DNA of 5,921 bases from CAZADH01 sp964483805. Lineage in GTDB: Bacteria; Muiribacteriota; Ozemobacteria; Ozemobacterales; Ozemobacteraceae. The stretch covers positions 1 to 5,921 of the forward strand of contig CAZADH010000346.1 of NCBI GenBank assembly GCA_964483805.1, read 5' to 3'. Below are positions 1 to 5,921 of this stretch, one piece after another (position 1 is the stretch's first letter; every line of letters starts with the position of its first letter). The notes below the pieces were generated by a model. That model did not search any database, was not told the origin of the DNA, and saw nothing but the letters and a program-made list of their open reading frames with translations. The translations under genes and the position numbers were made by a program.

Positions 1-30
1 GCCAGCGCAGGAGTTCGGGCGACAGGGGGA

Positions 31-34
<4 letters not shown>
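1..34 (-). CDS. tadB: Tad pilus platform protein TadB, N-terminal fragment (cut by window edge)
   Basis: Only the first 11 codons are present (M-I-P-L-S-P-E-L-L-R-W), so the sequence itself does not identify the protein. The ATG at 34 overlaps the cpaF stop codon in an ATGA arrangement, and a GGAG lies 4 bases upstream of it within the cpaF end, which supports a real, translationally coupled start. In Tad loci the gene directly after cpaF/tadA is almost always tadB, one of two GspF-like inner-membrane platform proteins on which the CpaF ATPase acts. The identity is therefore inferred from position; the open frame and start are seen directly. Confidence 0.6.
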
Positions 35-1407
<1,373 letters not shown>

Positions 1408-1414
1408 GGTTGTT

Positions 1415-1422
1415 ACCTCCTT
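1415..1422 (-). promoter_or_regulatory. Strong ribosome binding site of cpaF
   Basis: The minus strand reads AAGGAGGT, a full match to the anti-Shine-Dalgarno consensus, seven bases before the cpaF ATG and within the 19-base cpaE-cpaF gap. It is the best RBS in the window and decides the cpaF start. It suggests cpaF is translated strongly and independently of cpaE. Confidence 0.85.
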
Positions 1423-1426
1423 GTGA

Positions 1427-2638
1427 CTACGAGCCGATCAGTTTCTTCAACTTGAAGAAGAAGCCGTCGGCATTGCCCTCGGCCGGCGCTGCGCCCTGGC
1501 CGTACATGGCCAGAATCTTCTCGACGGTCGAATTCACCGCTTGGGCCAGTGTGCTCGATGGGAATTTTACCATCAAAGGCTCGCCGTGGTTGAGTGCCCG
1601 TTGCGCCGTCTCGGCATCCATGGGCACCGTGGCGAACAACGGAATCGCCAATCCCTTCTCGATGTCGTCGGGGCTGATGCCGACGTTGCTGATCTCCTTG
1701 TTGAGGATCAGCTTGATCTTGTCGAGATCGAATTCGATGTCGTTGAGTGTCTTGAGACACAGCTTCGTGTTCTTGAGCGAGCTGATCTCGAGGGATGCCA
1801 GCAGGAACAACACATCGGTGCGATCGAGCAGGGTCAGTTCCCGTTCGTCGATCAACGGCGCCGTATCGATGAAGATGTACTCGTACTGCTCGGCCGTCAG
1901 ATCGAACACCCGCTTGAGGTTGTCGACGGTGATCGCCTCGGCCAGCGCCGGTTCCGGTGGTGCCAGCAGCAGATCGATGCCGCTCGGGTGCGTGGTGATC
2001 TGCTTCTTCAGGTCGTCCCAGTCGAACTCTTTCTTCTCGACGGCCAACACCAGGTTGCGCGAGAGCTTCTGATTCAACGTGATGGCCACGTCGCCGAACT
2101 GCAGCGAACAGTCCCACAACAAGGTCTTGTGACCGTGCTGCGCCATGTTCACCGCCATGTTCACCGCGAGCGTGGTCTTGCCGACGCCACCCTTGGTCGA
2201 GAACAGCGTGAGAACCTTGGCCCGCCGCGTCGCCGCAGTGCCGAACTCGGGCCGGTCTTTGACCCACTTTGTAAATACAGACTGAATGGTCTCGATCAGC
2301 TCGTTGGCCGAAAACGGCTTGGTCAGGTAGTCTTTGGCACCCGCCTTCATGGCGCGGCGGAAATACTCGTTCTCGGTCTGGATCGACATGATCACGACCG
2401 CGATCTCCGGCTTGTCTTTGGCGAGCATCTCGGTGGCTTTCAGCCCATCGAGCCGCGGCATGTTGATGTCCATCAAAATCATGTGCGGCGTCAGCTTCTT
2501 GGCCTGCTCGATCGTGTCTTCGCCCGTCGCCGTCTCGCCGACAATATCGATATTGTCTTGCGTCGCCAGCATACGACGTATGTTCGAGCGCAGCTCGACC
2601 ATATCGTCGGCGATGAGTATTTTGATCTTGTTGGCCAT
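1427..2638 (-). CDS. cpaE: CpaE/TadZ-type pilus assembly protein: receiver domain fused to ParA/MinD-like ATPase
   Basis: This 403-residue protein has an N-terminal response-regulator receiver (about 1-125) and a C-terminal ParA/MinD-like ATPase (about 139-380). TadZ/CpaE proteins localise the Tad machine at the cytoplasmic side of the membrane. The receiver carries all expected residues: acidic pair D11/D12, acceptor D57 in LMDINMP, S85 at the Thr/Ser position and K107 in LTKPF. The ATPase has the deviant Walker A KGGVGKTT at 149-156 with signature Lys149, an A' region WDCSLQFGDVAI at 175-186 in which the usual second Asp is replaced by Ser178, and a Walker B-like YIFIDTAP at 254-261. The C-terminal helix FFFKLKKLIGS may contact membrane or partners. 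The ATG at 2638 is the only plausible start (an in-frame stop lies about 30 bases upstream), but no good Shine-Dalgarno precedes it. Its place between cpaC and cpaF is normal, although cpaD is absent. Confidence 0.95.
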   Translation of the reverse strand: MANKIKILIADDMVELRSNIRRMLATQDNIDIVGETATGEDTIEQAKKLTPHMILMDINMPRLDGLKATEMLAKDKPEIAVVIMSIQTENEYFRRAMKAGAKDYLTKPFSANELIETIQSVFTKWVKDRPEFGTAATRRAKVLTLFSTKGGVGKTTLAVNMAVNMAQHGHKTLLWDCSLQFGDVAITLNQKLSRNLVLAVEKKEFDWDDLKKQITTHPSGIDLLLAPPEPALAEAITVDNLKRVFDLTAEQYEYIFIDTAPLIDERELTLLDRTDVLFLLASLEISSLKNTKLCLKTLNDIEFDLDKIKLILNKEISNVGISPDDIEKGLAIPLFATVPMDAETAQRALNHGEPLMVKFPSSTLAQAVNSTVEKILAMYGQGAAPAEGNADGFFFKLKKLIGS

Positions 2639-2640
2639 TC

Positions 2641-2757
2641 TCAGAAAGCCGCTTCGATTGCAGGATCACGGCGTATGTGCGGGATCATCGACCGGGCGCG
2701 ACACCCACACCGCTCGCAACAACCACACAGGTCGCAACTCCGGCGGGCGGTGTGCAT
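2641..2757 (-). CDS. Possible 38-residue cysteine-rich small ORF between cpaC and cpaE (unproven)
   Basis: An ATG at 2757 opens a 38-codon frame that ends with TGA at 2641-2643, two bases before the cpaE ATG, so it fills nearly all of the 136-base gap. The product begins MHTARRS and then has a cluster of six cysteines in twelve residues, CDLCGCCERCGC (residues 8-19), followed by an Arg-rich and mixed tail ending IEAAF. The pattern C-x2-C-x-C-C-x2-C-x-C could bind metal, but I do not recognise a family. Support for translation is weak: only an AGG three bases before the ATG resembles an RBS. The cysteines come from a TG-rich stretch, so chance is a real alternative. It has no signal peptide or lipobox, so it is not an obvious replacement for CpaD. 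Confidence 0.25.
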   Translation of the reverse strand: MHTARRSCDLCGCCERCGCRARSMIPHIRRDPAIEAAF

Positions 2758-2774
2758 GTGCCTGCACCGGCCAA

Positions 2775-4466
2775 TCACTTGTCCTTCGACTCGCCGACGT
2801 GCCGATCGCGGATATCCTGGAACAGATCGTGCAACTTCTCGAGCCGGTCGTCACGGCGCGGCACCGGAACCGACTCGAACTTCTTGTTCAGCATCGGGTC
2901 TTTCTCGCGGCCCATGATCTCAGGGGTCAACAACACGATCATTTCGGTCGTCTCGCTGCTCTTGTTCTGGTAGCGGAAGAGCTTGCCAACCAGTGGCAGG
3001 CGTGACAACCCGGGAACGTCGTTGCGATCGATGGTGTCCTTCTTCTGGATCAAGCCGCCCAAGACGATCGTCTCGCCATTCTTGATCTTGATCGTGGTCA
3101 TGACCTGGCGACTGTTGACCGCCGGGTTCGCCGACGGAATGATCTCGGCTTGCTTTGCGAACACCGAGAACTTGAGCTCGTCGTCGTTCACAAACAAGTC
3201 GCGAATGGCCAGGCGCAGGTTGCCGTTCAACTGCCGACGGATGATCTGACCGGTGTTGTCACGACCAACTTCGTACTCCTGTTGTTGGCCCGTGTCGAAG
3301 AACGCCAGACCCGAGTCGGTGCTCGGATCCTGGCCCATCTGCGGCTGCTTGCCGGTCTTCTGGTCACCCTCGCCGAGCCAACCGGCCTGGGCGAGCTTGG
3401 TGGGCTTCGCGTTGGCGTAGACCAACAGTTTGGGGTTCGCCAGAACCTTGGCCTTGCCTGACGCTTCCAAAGCGTGAATGCGCGCATCGATCAACTCGAA
3501 GCGATTCATGTTGTTCATGTGCAACGGGTTCACCGTGCGCGGTACCGGTGCACCCACGGCCTGGGTATCGCCGCGGAACACGTTGGCGCTGTTTTCAAAG
3601 AAGTTGATGACACCCTGGTTCATCGAGCCACCGACCGATGTCGACCCTCCCCATTTGATGCCAAGTTCCTGTGAGGTCGAACGGCGCATCTCGAGGATAT
3701 AGGCCTGAAACGCCACCTGGATCGGATCGGTCAACGTCACCAGATTGCTGATCTGTTCTTCGGTTACGAACCCCTGGACCACCTCGACCATGCGTTGATA
3801 CTCGAGCTGATCTTTGCACGTTCCCTCGAGAATCACACGATCGTTGCTCGTGGTCGAAGCGACAGCCGTGCGCACCTGGGGATTGGTGGGGTCGCTGTTG
3901 GGGTTGATGAGAGTGACGCGAACCGTCGGAATATTGATTGCCGCCGCAATGCGCTCCTCCAGGCCGACCGCCTGACGAACCTCGATCATGTTGACGACTT
4001 TGCGATCGGGAAGGAGGCTGGCCAGGACCTTCTCGGCCAGTGCCTTCTTGCTGTCCTGCGTGACCGCACCGCGCAGATAAACGGTATCGGGAAACACCTC
4101 GAAATTGACCTGCGGCTCACCCACGATGTGGGCGAACTTTCCGCGAACAATCGACATCTCATCGAAAACCTCGACGATGACTGAACGTCGACCGGATGCG
4201 TCCCAGATCAAAACTTCGGTGGTCCCGGATGCGACCCTGGGTTGCGCGCGCAACAGGACTTCTTCGTCGGAAACACTCAACAAATCGAGCAAATCCTCAC
4301 GAACGAACTGGACCTTGGTCGGGTTCGAAACCTGAATGCCCACAGCCTTGCCCAGTGGGACCATCACCTTCTCGACCGTCTGGGCCTGCAAAACGATGGC
4401 CGCCGACAGAACGACGAGCACCGCGGTCAGGATCAATGCTCGGCGTGACACGATCTGCTGCAACAT
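2775..4466 (-). CDS. cpaC: Tad pilus outer-membrane secretin CpaC/RcpA
   Basis: This 563-residue secretin should form the outer-membrane channel through which the Flp pilus leaves. An N-terminal signal peptide (basic SRR near 7-9, hydrophobic core about 10-26, probable cleavage near A28) is followed by the short pilus/secretin N-terminal domain (about 33-102). Two BON-like ring modules follow, at roughly 115-165 and 170-246. The C-terminal secretin domain (about 250-516) shows AYILEMRRSTSQELGIKWGG at 255-274, VLANPKLLVYANAKP at 341-355, GETIVLGGLIQKKD at 464-477 and the family signature VPGLSRLPLVGKLF at 484-497. A charged tail of about 45 residues ends the protein. About 50 residues rich in Gly, Gln and Asp (355-405) sit in the expected gate region and make it longer than many CpaC proteins. 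The ATG lies three bases after the cpaB stop, with a G-rich RBS just before that stop. Confidence 0.96.
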   Translation of the reverse strand: MLQQIVSRRALILTAVLVVLSAAIVLQAQTVEKVMVPLGKAVGIQVSNPTKVQFVREDLLDLLSVSDEEVLLRAQPRVASGTTEVLIWDASGRRSVIVEVFDEMSIVRGKFAHIVGEPQVNFEVFPDTVYLRGAVTQDSKKALAEKVLASLLPDRKVVNMIEVRQAVGLEERIAAAINIPTVRVTLINPNSDPTNPQVRTAVASTTSNDRVILEGTCKDQLEYQRMVEVVQGFVTEEQISNLVTLTDPIQVAFQAYILEMRRSTSQELGIKWGGSTSVGGSMNQGVINFFENSANVFRGDTQAVGAPVPRTVNPLHMNNMNRFELIDARIHALEASGKAKVLANPKLLVYANAKPTKLAQAGWLGEGDQKTGKQPQMGQDPSTDSGLAFFDTGQQQEYEVGRDNTGQIIRRQLNGNLRLAIRDLFVNDDELKFSVFAKQAEIIPSANPAVNSRQVMTTIKIKNGETIVLGGLIQKKDTIDRNDVPGLSRLPLVGKLFRYQNKSSETTEMIVLLTPEIMGREKDPMLNKKFESVPVPRRDDRLEKLHDLFQDIRDRHVGESKDK

Positions 4467-4469
4467 GGC

Positions 4470-5546
4470 TTACTCCCCCCCTTGTTCGGCCGGCGGGGCG
4501 GTCCGTGCCGAACGTTCTGTTGTCCCGTCCAGGGAACTCCTTGCTGAAGGCGCCTTGGCTGCATTCTGCATACCCATACCACGCAGGGGAACCATCTCCA
4601 TGTCGACTTCAGTGCGCCGCATGCCGTAGAAAACCTCGACTTTGGGCTGCATCGGTGCGGCCGTCTGCGCCACGGAACTCACGGCCGGTGCCGCCGTCGT
4701 CGGCGTCGTGGCCTCGCTCACCGCTGCGGCAGTCTGAGGAGACAATACCGTCTTCTCGTTCGCTCCCAGCGACTTGAACTGCTTGGTCGCGCCCACATCG
4801 TCGGGATTCTTCAACGCGATGCGGAACTGAACCTGCGATGACAGATAGATCAGGCGTTCCATTTCATCCGGACTGACGGCCAGGGTCACCTTTTCGACTT
4901 TGCCTGCGGCCAGTGCCGGCGGCGTGCTGGCAATCGACTGATCGAACTGGTAGACATTGCCGACGGCCAGAACCTTGATGTCCTGCAGAACCGTCTTGGC
5001 CATCGCATCGGGGCGCTCGGCGCTTCGGCCGAAGATGGCAATGACATCGACGTAATCGCCCTGTTGCACGAACCCGCCCACCGCTTGCGTCGTGGTGTCG
5101 ACCGAAATGGTGATGGCTCGTTTCCCCGGTTCGATGGCGTACGCCAGCGCGGGTACCGCATCGCCCGAACTCAACAAATGCCGCAAGGTGATGACATCGG
5201 AAGCCAGCACCGAGAAAGCCAGGTATTTGCCGGTCAGCGAGGCGATGCCGCCTTTGTCGGCGAGAAATGCGTCATCCGGAACGCTCGAAGCCACCCGGGC
5301 CTCGATGCCCAGATACTCCCCAACCGTCTCTTTCTCGAAACGAGTGCGCGCTGGAATGACCTTCTTGGCGACGACGACATCCCACTTGGCGATCGGTGCG
5401 GGTGGGGGTGCCGGTGGAACTGGCGCGTGGCGAGTGCCCGCGTCACCGTCCGTGCCGGCTTGCTGCTTCTTCTGGATCTGCGTCCAGAGGAACCACGAGA
5501 TGATACCGCTGACGATCAAGGCAAAAATCAAGACCCGTCTGTTCAC
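4470..5546 (-). CDS. cpaB: Tad pilus periplasmic assembly protein CpaB/RcpC
   Basis: This 358-residue protein is the Tad component thought to sit in the periplasm and act with the secretin. A single N-terminal membrane anchor (about 5-22, start MNRRVLIFALIV) is followed by a Pro/Ala-rich linker (41-52, APVPPAPPPAPI) and a SAF-like domain (about 55-125, beginning WDVVVAKKVIPARTRFEKE). The RcpC/CpaB domain (about 132-250) contains YAIEPGKRAITISVD, GGFVQQGDYVDVIAIFG and VTLAVSPDEMERLIYLSSQ. A low-complexity Ala/Thr/Pro segment (271-300) leads to KVEVFYGMRRTEVDM (302-316), resembling the conserved VEV-x-x-G-x-x-R motif near the end of the family, then a poorly conserved tail. The start is GTG at 5546: the hydrophobic anchor begins immediately after it and a GAGGGGAGGGG element lies upstream. 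It is the first gene of the visible operon. Confidence 0.94.
   Translation of the reverse strand: MNRRVLIFALIVSGIISWFLWTQIQKKQQAGTDGDAGTRHAPVPPAPPPAPIAKWDVVVAKKVIPARTRFEKETVGEYLGIEARVASSVPDDAFLADKGGIASLTGKYLAFSVLASDVITLRHLLSSGDAVPALAYAIEPGKRAITISVDTTTQAVGGFVQQGDYVDVIAIFGRSAERPDAMAKTVLQDIKVLAVGNVYQFDQSIASTPPALAAGKVEKVTLAVSPDEMERLIYLSSQVQFRIALKNPDDVGATKQFKSLGANEKTVLSPQTAAAVSEATTPTTAAPAVSSVAQTAAPMQPKVEVFYGMRRTEVDMEMVPLRGMGMQNAAKAPSARSSLDGTTERSARTAPPAEQGGE
4473..4480 (-). promoter_or_regulatory. Ribosome binding site of cpaC, inside the end of cpaB
   Basis: The minus strand reads GGGGGGAG six bases before the cpaC ATG. It forms the last sense codons of cpaB, directly before its TAA. Ribosomes finishing cpaB therefore uncover or hand over to the cpaC start, which suggests translational coupling. 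Confidence 0.6.
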
Positions 5547-5554
5547 TGAGTGTG

Positions 5555-5565
5555 CCCCTCCCCTC
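5555..5565 (-). promoter_or_regulatory. Ribosome binding site supporting the GTG start of cpaB
   Basis: The minus strand reads GAGGGGAGGGG, containing a GGAGG core whose last base is 10 bases before the GTG at 5546. It favours GTG over any later start, none of which would preserve the membrane anchor. Confidence 0.6.
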
Positions 5566-5602
5566 AGCCAATTGCTGAATCACCGAACGAATCAAACATG
5601 TG

Positions 5603-5631
5603 ACTCTACCATAGGTGTTATTGATGGGCAA
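5603..5631 (-). promoter_or_regulatory. Candidate sigma-70-type promoter of the tad operon
   Basis: On the minus strand TTGCCC (5631-5626) is separated by exactly 17 bases from TAGAGT (5608-5603). Each hexamer matches four of six consensus bases. Transcription would begin near 5596 and leave a leader of about 50 bases before the cpaB GTG. The stretch 5590-5635 is also among the most AT-rich in the window. The match is moderate, and promoter consensus in an unidentified phylum is uncertain, so this is only a candidate. No convincing -24/-12 sigma-54 site was seen. Confidence 0.35.
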
Positions 5632-5649
5632 GTTGTTCGCGGCTGTACT

Positions 5650-5676
5650 GGAATCCGATTCCTGATCGGAGAATCG
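5650..5676. repeat. Short palindromic elements upstream of the promoter, possible operator
   Basis: GGAATC-C-GATTCC (5650-5662) is a perfect palindrome with six-base arms around one central base. It overlaps a second inverted repeat, CGATTC (5656-5661) and GAATCG (5671-5676). The element lies about 20 bases upstream of the candidate -35 box, a usual place for an activator site. The function is inference only. Confidence 0.35.
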
Positions 5677-5691
5677 CGCCGTTTTCGTAAT

Positions 5692-5758
5692 GGTCTTTTT
5701 CGACAACGCCCCCCGATGCCGGTGGCATCGGGGGGCGCGACGACTCTTGTCGAAGACC
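5692..5758. repeat. 67-base near-palindrome, strong nested hairpin
   Basis: The inner stem is a perfect 14-base inverted repeat, CGCCCCCCGATGCC (5707-5720) and its complement (5724-5737), around a three-base loop. An outer arm follows: GGTCTTTTTCGACAA (5692-5706) pairs with TTGTCGAAGACC (5747-5758), 12 pairs with a three-T bulge on one side. The right side also has a nine-base insertion (5738-5746). On the minus strand the inner stem is followed by TTGTCGAAAAAG, not a U-tract, so it is not a textbook intrinsic terminator in either direction. It still most likely separates the upstream gene from the tad operon. Confidence 0.7.
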
Positions 5759-5805
5759 GCGGCGCGGATTCGAACTCAACCGCGAAGCCGGTGTACCGAA
5801 CTCAA

Positions 5806-5833
5806 TCCCGGGGTTTCAGCGAACCCCGCGGGA
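5806..5833 (-). terminator. Hairpin just after the upstream gene, possible weak terminator
   Basis: TCCC-GGGGTT (5806-5815) pairs with AACCCC-GGGA (5822-5833) around a six-base loop, with a two-base GC bulge, giving ten pairs. It begins 13 bases after the stop codon of the upstream minus-strand gene. The sequence after the stem on that strand is TTGAGTTCGG, so there is no proper U-tract. It may be a weak or factor-assisted terminator or a 3' stabilising structure. Confidence 0.3.
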
Positions 5834-5846
5834 AGCAACCCCTGTG

Positions 5847-5921
5847 TCAGTCCTCGTCTTCCGCAACGTCAGGGGTGTCGGATGCCGGTGCGGCCGTCAT
5901 CTCGGCAATCAACCCAACGAT
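5847..5921 (-). CDS. C-terminal 24 residues of an unidentified upstream protein
   Basis: From the right edge the minus strand is open for 24 codons, beginning IVGLIAEMTAAPAS, and ends at TGA (5847-5849) after an acidic tail PDVAEDED. The other two minus-strand frames stop within the same stretch, at the 4th and 17th codons from the edge. Third positions favour G/C, as in the tad genes. The fragment is too short to assign. It lacks the usual C-terminal features of a Flp pilin, and its distance from cpaB (300 bases with hairpins) suggests a separate transcription unit. Confidence 0.5.
   Translation of the reverse strand: MVGLIAEMTAAPASDTPDVAEDED

Larger units (their letters stand above)
5547..5846. 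other. 300-base intergenic region upstream of the tad operon
   Basis: No convincing gene lies here. An open frame starting at a TTG (5706) on the minus strand runs into cpaB but has no RBS, begins inside the hairpin and overlaps cpaB by about 100 bases. The region holds the candidate promoter, the cpaB RBS, the short palindromes and the large hairpin. It also holds an imperfect direct repeat (CGAACTCAA at 5771-5779 and 5797-5805, extending to 12 of 14 identical bases) and a second hairpin at 5806-5833. Confidence 0.7.

Noticed and set aside
1413..2669. 418-codon minus-strand frame overlapping cpaE in another frame
   Set aside because: cpaE carries intact receiver and ATPase motifs in its own frame. 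The alternative product is Arg/Gln/Gly-rich without recognisable domains.
1541..2917. 458-codon open frame on the plus strand opposite cpaE
   Set aside because: It is antisense to a clearly identified gene, rich in Arg/His/Leu in the manner of a GC-rich shadow frame, and has no domain I recognise.
5443..5706. 87-codon minus-strand frame upstream of and overlapping cpaB
   Set aside because: It starts with TTG inside a hairpin, has no RBS, overlaps cpaB by about 100 bases, and passes through the candidate promoter.
5761..5785. tRNA 3' end on the minus strand, suggested by GAGTTCGAATCC
   Set aside because: The bases flanking the T-loop-like sequence do not form the five-pair T stem, and no matching D or anticodon arm or acceptor stem was found.
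5847..5921. Upstream gene fragment as the Flp pilin
   Set aside because: The 24-residue tail is Pro/Asp/Glu-rich and lacks the hydrophobic pattern and usual short C-terminus of Flp pilins; the evidence is too short to name it.

Overview
This window is a five-gene stretch of a Tad (tight adherence, Flp-type) type IVc pilus locus. All genes lie on the minus strand and are read right to left: cpaB/rcpC, cpaC/rcpA (secretin), cpaE/tadZ (receiver domain fused to a ParA/MinD-like ATPase), cpaF/tadA (secretion ATPase) and the first 11 codons of a probable tadB. The DNA is GC-rich, with strong G/C preference at third codon positions. The REC-ParA form of CpaE and the gene order are found in many non-alphaproteobacterial Tad loci (for example Chloroflexota, Deltaproteobacteria-type lineages, Planctomycetes and assorted candidate phyla). 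The secretin and signal peptide imply an outer membrane, so a diderm bacterium is likely. The phylum cannot be fixed from this window alone.

Layout on the plus-strand coordinates: 1-34 start of tadB; 31-1407 cpaF; 1427-2638 cpaE; 2639-2774 a 136-base gap holding a possible 38-residue cysteine-rich small ORF; 2775-4466 cpaC; 4470-5546 cpaB; 5547-5846 a 300-base intergenic region with a likely operon promoter and several inverted repeats, including a 67-base near-palindrome; 5847-5921 the C-terminal tail of an unidentified upstream gene on the same strand.

The genes fit one assembly pathway. CpaC forms the outer-membrane channel, CpaB is a periplasmic component anchored in the inner membrane, CpaE is a ParA-like protein thought to place or recruit the machine and here may respond to phosphorylation, and CpaF is the cytoplasmic motor that works with the inner-membrane platform TadB/TadC. 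Tight spacing (3 bases between cpaB and cpaC, 19 between cpaE and cpaF, an ATGA overlap between cpaF and tadB) points to one transcript with translational coupling. No pilin (flp), prepilin peptidase (cpaA/tadV) or cpaD gene is visible here.

Most of the window is a recognisable, ordinary Tad locus and I see no clearly new system. The points most worth a second look are the Cys-rich small ORF in the cpaC-cpaE gap, the apparently intact phospho-acceptor receiver on CpaE, and the large inverted repeat upstream of the operon.
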